This document shows positions 27,128 to 37,293 of a DNA stretch of 64,000 nucleotides, in pieces. Each line of letters starts with the position of its first letter. Position 1 is the first letter of the stretch. The translations under genes were made by a program, and so were the position numbers. The notes under the pieces are model-generated. The model saw only the letters and a list, made by a program, of their open reading frames with translations. It searched no databases and was not told where the DNA came from. The DNA comes from Stutzerimonas stutzeri SDM-LAC (GTDB lineage: Bacteria > Pseudomonadota > Gammaproteobacteria > Pseudomonadales > Pseudomonadaceae), in NCBI RefSeq assembly GCF_000235745.1, contig NZ_AGSX01000043.1:1-64000 (forward strand). The letters run 5' to 3'.

Positions 27128-29176
27128 ATGAAAAAAATGAACGCGAATGCATTGCTGGCAGGGGTACGTAGCAATACGTTGATCGCCGGCCTGTTTATCC
27201 TCCTGATCGTTTCGATGGTGTTGCTGTTCGTGAACTTCGCGTACATCAATACACAGGCCGACTACGATAACGAGTACGTTGGACACGCCGGTGAGCTGCG
27301 AGTTCTCTCCCAGCGCATTGCGAAGAACGCGGTTGAAGCGGCCACCGGTACTCCCGAGGCATTCGACTCGCTGAAAGATGCTCGCAACGACTTCAGTGAG
27401 CGTTGGGGCTATCTCTCCCTTGGCGATGAGCGCATTGGACTGCCAGCAGTGCCGGATTCGCTCCAGTCTGAAGTGGCGGCAGTGCAGCAGGATTGGGATA
27501 CGTTGCGGCAGAACACCGACGCGATCCTTGCGAGTGAGCAAACCGTACTGTCTTTGCATCAGGTTGCAGCCACCCTCGCCGAAACCATTCCGCAGCTCCA
27601 GGTCGAGTATGAGGAGGTCGTGGACATCCTTCTCGAAAGTGGCGCCCCAGCCGCCCAGGTTTCCGTGGCGCAGCGTCAATCTCTGCTCGCCGAACGTATT
27701 CTGGGTTCGGTCAACAAGGTGCTTTCTGGCGATCAGGACTCTGTACAGGCGGCCGACATGTTTGGTCGCGACGCCAGCCTGTTTGGTCGGGTACTCAGCG
27801 CCATGCTCGAAGGCAACGAGGCCATGGGAATCAGCCGGGTCAGCGATGTCGAAGCATTGGACCGACTGGCCGCAATTTCCGAGCTGTTCCAGTTTGTATC
27901 GGGTTCGGTAGACGAGATTCTGGAAACCTCACCGGAACTGTTCCAGGTACGAGAGTCGTCGAATAGCATTTTCGAGGTCTCGCAGACCTTGCTCGACAAG
28001 ACATCCGAGCTGACGCAGGGGCTGCAAAGCCGTGCCGAAGCCCGCTACATCAATACCCTGGCTGGCTATGTTCTTGGTGCCTTGGCGCTTGCCTCGATTC
28101 TGCTGATCGGCCTGGTCATGGTTCAGGTTACCCGTCGTCGGTTGAGCGAAACCGCGGAAAAGAACGAGCGTAACCAGACTGCGATTCTGCGTCTGCTTGA
28201 CGAAATTGGCGACCTGGCTGACGGTGACCTGACAGTAGCCGCCACGGTTACCGAAGACTTCACCGGCGCCATCGCCGACTCGATCAACTATTCCATCGAC
28301 CAGTTGCGTGACCTGGTGGAAACGATCAACCAGACCGCCGTGCAGGTGTCCGGTGCGGCTCAGGAAACGCAGGCAACCGCAATGCATCTGGCCGAGGCAT
28401 CCGAGCATCAGGCTCAGGAAATTGCGGGTGCGTCGGCTGCGATCAACGAGATGGCTGTGTCGATTGACCAGGTATCGGCCAACGCCGCCGAGTCCTCGGC
28501 GGTAGCCGAGCGTTCGGTAGCCATCGCGAACAAGGGTAACGAGGTGGTGCATAACACCATCACCGGTATGGATAACATTCGGGAGCAGATTCAGGACACC
28601 TCCAAGCGAATCAAGCGTCTCGGTGAATCCTCACAGGAAATCGGCGATATCGTCAGCCTGATTAACGACATTGCCGACCAGACCAACATCCTCGCATTGA
28701 ACGCCGCGATCCAGGCCTCTATGGCCGGTGACGCTGGCCGAGGCTTTGCGGTCGTTGCGGACGAAGTACAGCGTCTTGCGGAGCGCTCATCCGCAGCAAC
28801 CAAGCAGATCGAAGCGTTGGTTAAGACTATTCAGACCGACACCAACGAAGCCGTTATCTCCATGGAACAGACCACCTCCGAAGTGGTACGAGGTGCTCGC
28901 CTGGCCCAGGACGCAGGGGTCGCTCTGGAAGAAATCGAAAAGGTATCCAAGAGCCTTGCGGCGCTCATCCAGAACATTTCCAACGCAGCTCGCCAACAGG
29001 CGTCGTCGGCTGGTCACATTTCCAACACCATGAACGTCATTCAGGAAATTACCTCGCAAACCTCGTCGGGTACCACCGCTACTGCGAAGAGCATTGGTAA
29101 CCTCGCCAAGATGGCCAACGAGATGCGGCATTCGGTATCCGGCTTTACCTTGCCGGATGCGCAGGATCAGGCCTGA
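27128..29176 (+). CDS. pilJ: Type IV pilus chemoreceptor PilJ
   Basis: A 682-residue methyl-accepting chemotaxis protein. A transmembrane helix lies near residues 19-40, followed by a periplasmic PilJ-type sensor region of about 265 residues with a repeated [12 protein letters not shown] / QSLLAERIL motif, a second helix near 312-332, a HAMP segment and a cytoplasmic signalling domain with a hairpin tip near 540. The PilJ periplasmic module is thought to sense pilin or surface contact. The start [10 protein letters not shown] matches the P. aeruginosa protein; a second ATG nine bases on is also possible. Confidence 0.96.
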   Translation: MKKMNANALLAGVRSNTLIAGLFILLIVSMVLLFVNFAYINTQADYDNEYVGHAGELRVLSQRIAKNAVEAATGTPEAFDSLKDARNDFSERWGYLSLGDERIGLPAVPDSLQSEVAAVQQDWDTLRQNTDAILASEQTVLSLHQVAATLAETIPQLQVEYEEVVDILLESGAPAAQVSVAQRQSLLAERILGSVNKVLSGDQDSVQAADMFGRDASLFGRVLSAMLEGNEAMGISRVSDVEALDRLAAISELFQFVSGSVDEILETSPELFQVRESSNSIFEVSQTLLDKTSELTQGLQSRAEARYINTLAGYVLGALALASILLIGLVMVQVTRRRLSETAEKNERNQTAILRLLDEIGDLADGDLTVAATVTEDFTGAIADSINYSIDQLRDLVETINQTAVQVSGAAQETQATAMHLAEASEHQAQEIAGASAAINEMAVSIDQVSANAAESSAVAERSVAIANKGNEVVHNTITGMDNIREQIQDTSKRIKRLGESSQEIGDIVSLINDIADQTNILALNAAIQASMAGDAGRGFAVVADEVQRLAERSSAATKQIEALVKTIQTDTNEAVISMEQTTSEVVRGARLAQDAGVALEEIEKVSKSLAALIQNISNAARQQASSAGHISNTMNVIQEITSQTSSGTTATAKSIGNLAKMANEMRHSVSGFTLPDAQDQA

Positions 29177-29185
29177 CTTGAGAGC

Positions 29186-29210
29186 GCAGCGGCCTGAAAT
29201 GGGCCGCTGC
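29186..29210 (+). other. Intercistronic hairpin between pilJ and pilK
   Basis: GCAGCGGCC and GGCCGCTGC form a perfect nine-base GC-rich stem with a seven-base loop, ten bases after the pilJ stop and just before pilK. There is no U-tract, so it looks more like an RNA-processing or partial-attenuation element, or a REP-like hairpin, than an intrinsic terminator. It could lower pilK-chpABC expression relative to pilGHIJ; that is inference. Confidence 0.5.
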
Positions 29211-29236
29211 GGAAGTTCATGGATAAGGGGCAGGGC

Positions 29237-30103
29237 ATGCAGCCAGGTGTTGATTGGTCACTGAGACCCTTGGCTGATATGTCAGCTGCAGAGTTCAACG
29301 ACTGGCAGGCCCTGCTCGAGGAACGCTCTGGCATGGTCGTAACCGAACAGCGTCGGACCTTTCTTCAAACCAATCTGAGCAGCCGTATGCGCGAAGTCGG
29401 GGCGCAGGACTACGCGAGTTATTATCGTCAGGTCACGGACGGCCCCCGGGGCGCTGTGGAATGGTCCACCCTGATGGACCGTCTGACGGTCCAGGAGACC
29501 CGCTTTTTTCGTCACCCTCCGTCATTTGCCGTGCTTTCGGCTTACATGAAGCAGCGTGTCGAGTCGCGAGGCGCCACGCGGCCCTGGTCGTTGTGGAGCG
29601 TCGGTTGCGCGAGCGGCGAGGAAACCTACTCATTGGCGATTTGTGCAGCCGAGGCGCTTACCTGCACCAGCGGCGAAACACACTTCGGTGTGATAGGAAC
29701 CGATATCAGTCTCAGCGCCTTGAACCGTTCGCGCGACGGCCTCTATGTTCGTCGCCGGCTCGAGCAACTGGACCCCGGCTTGCGCGATCGGTATTTCCAA
29801 GCGCTGGCGGATGATCGCTTCCGAGTGGTACCCAGCCTGGCAGCAAGGGTGTGCTTTGCCCGACTTAACGTGCTGGAGTTGGCCAGTGCGCCAATGTCCG
29901 ATGTGGACGTCATTTTTTGTCAGAACCTATTGATCTACTTCCGTCGCTGGCGCCGCCGCGAAATCCTCAATCGTCTTGCCGAGCGCCTGGCGCCGGGAGG
30001 GCTGTTGGTTATTGGTGCGGGTGAGGTGGTCGGTTGGCAGCACCCGGAGCTGGTTCCGGTGGCTGATAGTCAGGTTCTGGCCTTTACCCGGAAATGTTTA
30101 TGA
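29237..30103 (+). CDS. pilK: Chemoreceptor methyltransferase PilK (CheR-like)
   Basis: PilK methylates glutamates on PilJ using SAM, the adaptation arm of the pathway. I prefer the ATG at 29237 (MQPGVDWSL), which has AAGGGG six bases upstream; an ATG at 29219 would add six residues but has poor spacing. The product is 288 residues. An N-terminal helical domain is followed by the CheR catalytic domain: VQETRFFRHPPSF near 85, the SAM motif WSVGCASGEETYSLA near 118 and IFCQNLLIYF near 232. The chpA gene starts across its stop codon. Confidence 0.93.
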   Translation: MQPGVDWSLRPLADMSAAEFNDWQALLEERSGMVVTEQRRTFLQTNLSSRMREVGAQDYASYYRQVTDGPRGAVEWSTLMDRLTVQETRFFRHPPSFAVLSAYMKQRVESRGATRPWSLWSVGCASGEETYSLAICAAEALTCTSGETHFGVIGTDISLSALNRSRDGLYVRRRLEQLDPGLRDRYFQALADDRFRVVPSLAARVCFARLNVLELASAPMSDVDVIFCQNLLIYFRRWRRREILNRLAERLAPGGLLVIGAGEVVGWQHPELVPVADSQVLAFTRKCL

Positions 30104-30114
30104 GCGGAGTCGCT

Positions 30115-33100
30115 ATGGGTGATCGGCACGATTATGTCGCCCTGGAGTGGGTGAAAGGCGAGATTGCCGAAACGCTGAAGCAGGCACGGCAGGCCTTGGA
30201 AGCGTTCGTCGAAAACCCGCAAGACTCGACGCGGATGCGCTTCTGTCTGACCTACGTGCATCAGGTGCAAGGCACCTTGCAGATGGTTGAATTCTATGGC
30301 GCTGCACTGCTTGCCGAGGAAATGGAGCAGCTTGCCCGCGCGCTGTTAGACGAAAGCGTCGCCAGCCAGACCGAAGCGCTTGAAGTGCTCATGCAGGCGA
30401 TTTTGCAAATGCCGGTTTATCTGGATCGTATCCAGAGTGCTCGGCGCGATCTGCCCATGGTTGTGCTGCCGCTGCTCAACGATCTCCGGGCGGCGCGTGG
30501 CGAGAAGCTGTTGTCGGAAACCAGCCTGTTTTCGCCAAACATGTCCGCGCGGGCGCCGGCCTTATCGGGCGAGTTTTTGGCGCAGCGGCAGACCGAAGAT
30601 TTGCCAGGTCTGTTGCGAAAGCTACGGCAGATGCTGCAGGTCGCCTTGGTCGGGGTCATTCGCAATCAGGATCTAGCGACCAATTTAAGCTACATGGCGC
30701 GAGTTTTCGCGCGTCTGGAAATGCTTTGTAAGGATGCACCTTTGGGCGCGCTGTGGCAGATCGCGTCCGGCGTGGTCGAGGGGCTTGCCAGTGGCGCTGT
30801 CGCAAATGGCACCACGGTTCGGAACCTGTTACGCCAGGTCGACAAAGAGCTGAAGCGTCTGGTTACGCAGGGCGCTGAGGGCATCAATCAGGCGGCTCCT
30901 GACGAGCTGACCAAGAATCTCCTGTTCTATATCGCCAAGGCGCCGGCCCAATCGCCGCGCATCCAGGCGTTGAAGGCTGAGTACAGCCTGGATGATGCGT
31001 TACCCGACAGCACTTTGGTCGACGAAGAACGGGCACAGCTGGCGGGGCCGGATCGCGGCGCCATGCGCTCGGTTGTGGCGGCGTTGTGCGAGGAGCTGGT
31101 TCGGGTCAAGGATAGCCTGGACCTGTTCGTACGCAGCGACCGTATGACACTTACGGAGGTGGGCGCACTGCAGCCGCCTCTGAAGCAGATTGCCGACACG
31201 CTCGCCGTGCTCGGTTTCGGTCAGCCACGGCGGATCATTCTGGAGCAGATCAGTCTGGTCGAAGCCCTGGCCAATGGGCAGCAGGAGCCTGACGATGCGG
31301 CGTTGATGGATGTCGCCGGTGCCCTGCTGTATGTCGAGGCGACGCTCTCCGGCATGGTCGGCGGTAATGCAGTCGAGCATCGAGGTGAAGAAAGTCACCT
31401 CCCGACCACCGATGTCGGTCAGATTCATCGCTTGGTTATCCGTGAGGCGCGTACGGGACTGGAGCAGGCGAAAGACGCGATTATCGAGTTCATCGCCTCC
31501 CAATGGAACCATCAGCATCTGGCCCGCGTTCCTGAACTGCTGACCCAATCCCGTGGGGGACTGGCGATGGTTCCCCTTGCCCGAGCCGCAGCGTTGCTGG
31601 ATGCCTGTAACCGCTACATTCAGGAACAGTTGCTCGCGAAGCAGGCGATTCCGGACTGGCAAAGCCTGGATACGCTTGCTGATGCAATAACCAGCGTCGA
31701 GTACTACCTCGAGCGTCTCAGCGAAGATTGCGGCTCGCAGGGCGACCTGATTCTAGACGTCGCCGAAGAGAGTTTGCAGGCGTTGGGCTATCCGCTCAGC
31801 GTGCAGCTTTCGAGTGAGGTTGAAGAAACCAACCCTGAGAGCGCTTTTGAACTGTCCGATCCGCTCGATGAGATCGAGGTGCTGTCCTTCGAGCCAGCTC
31901 CGGAGCTTGAGCCTGCCATTGAGATGCAGGACCAGCGCTCGACCGAATCAGACTTACCGCAGACTGAACCGCATTCGTCGGCATATGCCGAGTTGGCTAG
32001 CCAAGATGGGTTGGCCAACGACAGTGCGGCCGAGGCTGAAGCGTTCGACTGGTCTGGAGAGACCATTGAACTGACTGAGCCAGAAGCCACGCAAGCAAAT
32101 CCCGTCGGGACGGAGGACGTCACGAGCGACACCGAAGGGCCTGCCAATGATTTGCTGGGCTACGAGGTGGAGTGGAACGAGGCTGAAATGGCCGCGCTCG
32201 ATATGCCCGAAGTCTTGCTACCCGGCCTGATGGCGCAATCGGTTCCCGACGAACCGGCTATGACCATGCAAGACGTAATGGTTGCGCCTGTTACCGCCAT
32301 CAATCCTCCGGCGCGGGATGTACCACCGAGTCTGCTGCCGCCGCCTGAAGGTGAGGAGGCAATCGATGATGACTTGCTCGAAGTGTTCATCGAAGAAGCC
32401 GCCGAGGTTCTCGAAACCATTGCCGAGCACCTGCCACGCTGGTGCGAAGATCCTTCGGACAAGGACGCGCTTGGCGAGGTGCGGCGCGCGTTCCATACGC
32501 TCAAGGGCAGCGGGCGTATGGTCCGGGCGTTGGTCATTGGCGAACTCGCCTGGGCTGTCGAAAACCTGCTCAATCGGGTTCTTGACCGCAGCATTGAGGT
32601 AGGCGAGCCGGTCAAGAAGCTAGTGGGTGATGTGGTAGCGCTGATGCCAGCACTGGTCGAAGAGTTCGCAGCCAAGGCACAACGCCAGCGCGACGACGTT
32701 GATCGCCTGGCCGCCAGCGCCCACGCTTTGGCCCGAGGGCAGTTGCCCGAACCGGACCCGGAGGGCGGTGCCGCGCTTGAGGAGCAGGCCCGGGAAGAAG
32801 TCGGTGAAGAGGTACTGGATCCGCAGTTGCTGGAAATATTCCGCAACGAGGCTGAAGCGCATCTTGCCACGCTTGTCGATTTCCTTGCCGATTGCGCGCA
32901 GCGCCTGCCGCAACCTGTGACCGACCCTTTACAGCGCGCGCTGCACACGCTCAAGGGCAGTGCGCATATGGCCGGAATTCTGCCGATGGCGGAAATCGCC
33001 ACGCCGTTGGAAAGAATGGTCAAAGAGTTCAAGGCCAACCTGATTCAGATGGATCTGGCTGAGGCTGAACTTCTACATGCCGCAGAGCAGTTGCTCAGAC

Positions 33101-36100
33101 GCGGATTGGAAAATCTCGAGCATAAGCCGCTGGCGCCCATCGAGGGAGCGCAAGCGTTCATTGCTCGCGTGCATGAGTTGCATCAGGCCCGACTGGCGGA
33201 CGCCAGCGAGCGAGGTGACAGAGAGCACGGCGAGCCGCGCGACCCTGGCATGATCGCGCTGTTTCTGTCGGAAGGTATGAACATTCTTCTAGACGCCGAA
33301 GCGCTTCTGCAGAGCTGGCGTGAGCATCCTGCCGAGCGGCAGGAATTGACCGCGTTGTTGGAAGAGTTGACAACGCTGGGACTTGGCGCCCAGATGGCCG
33401 AGTTGCCACAGATCGACACACTGTGTCAGGTGCTGCTTGATCTCTATGCCGTTGTGCAGGAAGGGCGTCTAGCGGTCAGCGCTCGGTTCTTCGACGATGT
33501 CGAACAGGCACATGAAGCCCTGGTCGGGATGATGGATCAGGTCGCGGCAGGCCTGCAGGTGACCGGCCAGCCCGAGCTAGTGGCCAGACTTGAGAAGTTG
33601 CTTGCCGAGGCGATTGATCCGCTTACGCTGGAACAGCCGCTCGACGAAGTTTCCGTAGATACATCTGCCACCTTTGCTTCGGCAGACAGTGCCCCCGAGC
33701 CTCTAGCCGAAGCCGAAGCCGAAGCCGAAGCCGAAGCCGAAGCCGAAGCCGAAGCCTGGCCTGTCGAGCCTGCGGTGGAGGACGAGCTGGACGGAGAAAT
33801 GGTCGAGATTTTTCTCGACGAAGCCGTCGACCTGCTTGAGAGCGCTGGTGGTGCACTGGAGCGCTGGCTAGGGGACCCGTCTAACCAGTTGGCGTTATCG
33901 GCCTTGCTGCGTGACTTGCATACACTCAAAGGCGGCGCGCGCATGGCACAGATTCGGCCGATCGGCGATTTGGCACATGAGCTCGAGACGCTCTATGAAG
34001 GGCTTTCAGACGGGCGCTACGTACACACGAATGACCTCGCCACGCTGCTGCTGCGCAGCCATGATCAGCTAGCGGTGCAACTTGAGCAGCTGCAGGCGCA
34101 CCAGCCAATGGGTGCCGCTATGCGGCTCATCGAGCAGATTCGCGCGTATCGGCAAGGTGTTGCGCCGAGCTTCGACCCGGCTGTTTCGTCCGACGACGAA
34201 ATGCCAACGGCCAACGCGGCCCCGCAGGGGGCTGGGCTCATTGCCGAGCTGCCTGAGCAGGTCGAAGCTGCAGAGCCCCCTGACGACTTTTTGAGTGGGT
34301 CTGACACGGACTCCGATGGCCTTGATGCCAGCCTTCCAGCGGACGATGCGCTCGCGTTTGAAGCGTTGGATCAGCCATTGGCGCAGGCCGCTGTAGAACT
34401 TTCCGAAGAGCCCGAGCCAGCCGAGTCACAGGAGCCAACCCCGGCGGCCGATTCAGGCGATACCGGTGAGGTCCGTTGGGAAAGCCGAGATCCCGAGCTC
34501 GTTGAAATCTTCCTCGAAGAAGGCTTTGACATCATCGAGCGTGCCGGAGCATCGCTTCAGCGTTGGATGGAAGATGTCGGCAACAGCTTTGAAATTGAAG
34601 CGCTGCAGCGGGACCTGCATACCTTGAAGGGCGGCGCGCGGATGGCCGATATCCGCGAGATCGGCGATCTAGCCCATGAACTGGAGTATCTGTACGAGGG
34701 ACTCTGCGCCGGTCACTACCGCGCCAGCGAGACTTTGTTCACCCTGCTACAGACCTGCCATGACCGGCTCGCAGCGATGCTCGATGCCGTACGCGCATTC
34801 CGGGAACTGCCGGACGGACAAGACCTGATCGCGACCATTCAGCGTTTCCGGGCTAACCCCGACGAGCAGTTGAGCATGCCCAGCAGCGTTGCTCTGAAGG
34901 CAGCGGAAGAGGCTGCTCAAGGTGCCGCCGAAGCTGAGATTCTGGACATTTTCGTCGAGGAAGCGGACGAGTTACTGGAGGAAATGGAGACCGCCCTCGA
35001 GCGCTGGGAAGCCACGCGAGATAGCGCGGGTCCTCTGGCCGACATGATGCGCGTGCTCCATACGCTGAAAGGTGGTGCACGGTTGGCGGCGCAAGGTCGC
35101 CTGGGCGATATGGCGCACGACCTGGAACAACGTCTCAGCGAGGCGCAGCTGCAGGGTAACCCGTGGACCGACAGTCTGTTCATGGACGTGCAGGGCGGCT
35201 ATGACGCGTTGCTCAACGAGGTCGAGTCGATGCGCTCGCGGCTTATAGCTGAGCCTGAGTTTGCGACAGACCGACAGCTGCAGGAAAGCCAGCCGGACGA
35301 CCACCCTGAGTCGTCGGTGATCATGCTCGAAACCCCCATTGTGGCCGCCAGTGCTCAGGCTTCGGTCAACAGTGCGCCGGCCAAGGTCCTGCCATTCATC
35401 CGGCGCGCTGAGCAGGCCGCACTGGATGCCGCATCGCGCCGCGCACCGCAGGAGCTGGTGAAAGTACCGGCTGAGCTTTTGGAAGGATTGGTCAACCTGG
35501 CGGGTGAAACCTCGATTTTCCGCGGACGGGTCGAGCAGCAGGTCAGTGACGTAGGCTTCACGTTGGGCGAGATGGAAGCCACCATCGAACGCGTGCGCGA
35601 CCAGCTGCGGCGGCTGGATACCGAGACCCAGGCGCAAATTCTCAGCCGCTATCAGGCCGAGGCGGAGCGTGCGGGATACGACGATTTCGATCCGCTGGAA
35701 ATGGACCGTCACTCGCAGCTGCAGCAGCTGTCACGGGCATTATTCGAGTCCGCATCTGACCTGCTGGATCTGAAGGAAACCCTGGCCGCACGTAATCGCG
35801 ACGCCGAAACCCTGCTGCTGCAGCAGGCGCGGGTCAACACGGAACTGCAGGAAGGCCTCATGCGCACCCGCATGGTCCCCTTCGATCGCTTGGTGCCGCG
35901 GTTGCGCCGAATCGTTCGTCAGGTGGCTGGTGAGTTGGGTAAGCAGGTCGAATTCCATGTCGGCAACGCCACGGGTGAAATGGACCGCAGTGTGCTCGAG
36001 CGCATCGTTGCGCCGTTGGAGCACATGCTGCGCAATGCCGTTGACCACGGTATTGAGGTAGGCACCAAACGTGTTGCGGCCGGTAAGTCCGAGCAGGGCA

Positions 36101-37293
36101 ACATTCGTCTGGATCTGAGCCGCGAGGGCGGCGATATCGTTCTGGCGTTGAGCGATGACGGAGCGGGTATCAATCTCGAAGCCGTCCGTCGCAAGGCGAT
36201 TGAGCGCGGCTTGATGCAGCCCGGTAGTGAACTGTCGGACCATGATGTGCTGCAGTTCATCCTGGAGGCGGGATTCTCTACAGCTGAACAGGTGACCCAG
36301 ATATCCGGGCGTGGCGTCGGTATGGATGTGGTGCACTCCGAAGTCAAGCAGCTCGGTGGCTCCATGAGCATCGAGTCGACGCTGGGCAAGGGAACACGCT
36401 TCCTGATCCGTTTGCCATTTACCGTGTCGGTCAACCGGGCGCTGATGGTGTACTCCGGTGAGGATCTTTATGCGATCCCACTCAACACTATCGAAGGTAT
36501 CGTGCGCGTATCGCCGTACGAACTCGAGGCCTATTACCAGCCTGGGGCGTCGCGCTTCGAATACGCTGGCCAGACCTATGAGTTGCGCTACCTCGGCGAG
36601 CTGCTGAACAACGGTCAGCGACCCAAACTGGTCGGGCAAAGCCTGCCGTTACCGGTGATCCTGGTGCGTTCGAACGAGCACAGTGTAGCGGTACAGGTCG
36701 ATAGCCTCGCCGGCTCCCGCGAGATTGTGGTGAAGGGCCTGGGCCCGCAGTTTGCCACTGTCCCGGGTATTTCCGGCGCGACCATCCTCGGCGATGGCCG
36801 GGTGGTGGTGATCCTCGACCTGCTCGCGACGATTCGAGTCCTGCATGCGCACCTGCTTACCCAGCAGCAGCCATTGCGCCTGTTGGGCGACGAGGAACCG
36901 GCCGAGGTTGAAGTCGATCGGCCGACCTTAGTGATGGTGGTGGACGACTCGGTAACTGTGCGCAAGGTCACCAGCCGTCTCCTCGAGCGGAACGGAATGA
37001 ACGTGCTGACGGCCAAGGACGGTGTCGACGCGATTACGCAGCTGCAGGAGCGTAAGCCGGACATCATTCTGCTGGATATCGAGATGCCGCGAATGGATGG
37101 CTTCGAAGTGGCAACGCTGGTGCGCCACGATGAGCATCTGAAGGACCTGCCAATTATCATGATCACCTCGCGTACCGGTGATAAACACCGGGATCGGGCC
37201 ATGGCCATTGGCGTCAACGAGTATCTGGGCAAGCCCTATCAGGAATCGCTGCTGCTTGAGACGATCCAGCAGTTGGTCGCCCGTCATGAGTGA
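30115..37293 (+). CDS. chpA: ChpA, multi-domain hybrid histidine kinase of the Pil-Chp system
   Basis: A 2392-residue CheA-type kinase with many phosphotransfer domains. Starting at ATG 30115 (GGAG six bases before), candidate phosphoacceptors are His49, Thr477, His794, His944, Thr1086, His1269, His1502 and His1649; five of them lie in a full H-T-L-K-G motif. The kinase follows: dimerisation from about 1779, N-box Asn1974, G-box GRGVGMDVV at 2065, a CheW-like domain about 2106-2240 and a receiver with Asp2321. A run of alternating Ala-Glu (about 1198-1214) is encoded by a GCCGAA repeat. In relatives it controls twitching and cAMP through PilG and PilH. Confidence 0.96.
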   Translation: MGDRHDYVALEWVKGEIAETLKQARQALEAFVENPQDSTRMRFCLTYVHQVQGTLQMVEFYGAALLAEEMEQLARALLDESVASQTEALEVLMQAILQMPVYLDRIQSARRDLPMVVLPLLNDLRAARGEKLLSETSLFSPNMSARAPALSGEFLAQRQTEDLPGLLRKLRQMLQVALVGVIRNQDLATNLSYMARVFARLEMLCKDAPLGALWQIASGVVEGLASGAVANGTTVRNLLRQVDKELKRLVTQGAEGINQAAPDELTKNLLFYIAKAPAQSPRIQALKAEYSLDDALPDSTLVDEERAQLAGPDRGAMRSVVAALCEELVRVKDSLDLFVRSDRMTLTEVGALQPPLKQIADTLAVLGFGQPRRIILEQISLVEALANGQQEPDDAALMDVAGALLYVEATLSGMVGGNAVEHRGEESHLPTTDVGQIHRLVIREARTGLEQAKDAIIEFIASQWNHQHLARVPELLTQSRGGLAMVPLARAAALLDACNRYIQEQLLAKQAIPDWQSLDTLADAITSVEYYLERLSEDCGSQGDLILDVAEESLQALGYPLSVQLSSEVEETNPESAFELSDPLDEIEVLSFEPAPELEPAIEMQDQRSTESDLPQTEPHSSAYAELASQDGLANDSAAEAEAFDWSGETIELTEPEATQANPVGTEDVTSDTEGPANDLLGYEVEWNEAEMAALDMPEVLLPGLMAQSVPDEPAMTMQDVMVAPVTAINPPARDVPPSLLPPPEGEEAIDDDLLEVFIEEAAEVLETIAEHLPRWCEDPSDKDALGEVRRAFHTLKGSGRMVRALVIGELAWAVENLLNRVLDRSIEVGEPVKKLVGDVVALMPALVEEFAAKAQRQRDDVDRLAASAHALARGQLPEPDPEGGAALEEQAREEVGEEVLDPQLLEIFRNEAEAHLATLVDFLADCAQRLPQPVTDPLQRALHTLKGSAHMAGILPMAEIATPLERMVKEFKANLIQMDLAEAELLHAAEQLLRRGLENLEHKPLAPIEGAQAFIARVHELHQARLADASERGDREHGEPRDPGMIALFLSEGMNILLDAEALLQSWREHPAERQELTALLEELTTLGLGAQMAELPQIDTLCQVLLDLYAVVQEGRLAVSARFFDDVEQAHEALVGMMDQVAAGLQVTGQPELVARLEKLLAEAIDPLTLEQPLDEVSVDTSATFASADSAPEPLAEAEAEAEAEAEAEAEAWPVEPAVEDELDGEMVEIFLDEAVDLLESAGGALERWLGDPSNQLALSALLRDLHTLKGGARMAQIRPIGDLAHELETLYEGLSDGRYVHTNDLATLLLRSHDQLAVQLEQLQAHQPMGAAMRLIEQIRAYRQGVAPSFDPAVSSDDEMPTANAAPQGAGLIAELPEQVEAAEPPDDFLSGSDTDSDGLDASLPADDALAFEALDQPLAQAAVELSEEPEPAESQEPTPAADSGDTGEVRWESRDPELVEIFLEEGFDIIERAGASLQRWMEDVGNSFEIEALQRDLHTLKGGARMADIREIGDLAHELEYLYEGLCAGHYRASETLFTLLQTCHDRLAAMLDAVRAFRELPDGQDLIATIQRFRANPDEQLSMPSSVALKAAEEAAQGAAEAEILDIFVEEADELLEEMETALERWEATRDSAGPLADMMRVLHTLKGGARLAAQGRLGDMAHDLEQRLSEAQLQGNPWTDSLFMDVQGGYDALLNEVESMRSRLIAEPEFATDRQLQESQPDDHPESSVIMLETPIVAASAQASVNSAPAKVLPFIRRAEQAALDAASRRAPQELVKVPAELLEGLVNLAGETSIFRGRVEQQVSDVGFTLGEMEATIERVRDQLRRLDTETQAQILSRYQAEAERAGYDDFDPLEMDRHSQLQQLSRALFESASDLLDLKETLAARNRDAETLLLQQARVNTELQEGLMRTRMVPFDRLVPRLRRIVRQVAGELGKQVEFHVGNATGEMDRSVLERIVAPLEHMLRNAVDHGIEVGTKRVAAGKSEQGNIRLDLSREGGDIVLALSDDGAGINLEAVRRKAIERGLMQPGSELSDHDVLQFILEAGFSTAEQVTQISGRGVGMDVVHSEVKQLGGSMSIESTLGKGTRFLIRLPFTVSVNRALMVYSGEDLYAIPLNTIEGIVRVSPYELEAYYQPGASRFEYAGQTYELRYLGELLNNGQRPKLVGQSLPLPVILVRSNEHSVAVQVDSLAGSREIVVKGLGPQFATVPGISGATILGDGRVVVILDLLATIRVLHAHLLTQQQPLRLLGDEEPAEVEVDRPTLVMVVDDSVTVRKVTSRLLERNGMNVLTAKDGVDAITQLQERKPDIILLDIEMPRMDGFEVATLVRHDEHLKDLPIIMITSRTGDKHRDRAMAIGVNEYLGKPYQESLLLETIQQLVARHE
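33706..33756 (+). repeat. GCCGAA hexanucleotide tandem repeat inside chpA
   Basis: Eight perfect GCCGAA units (33706-33753) followed by GCC encode an alternating Ala-Glu linker between the Thr1086 and His1269 phosphotransfer domains. The unit length is a multiple of three, so slippage would lengthen or shorten the linker by two residues without breaking the frame. Perfect conservation at DNA level, with no synonymous changes, suggests recent expansion. Confidence 0.95.

Noticed and set aside
33706..33756. CRISPR-like or minisatellite non-coding array
   Set aside because: The repeat unit is six bases without spacers and is in frame inside chpA, so it is a coding microsatellite.
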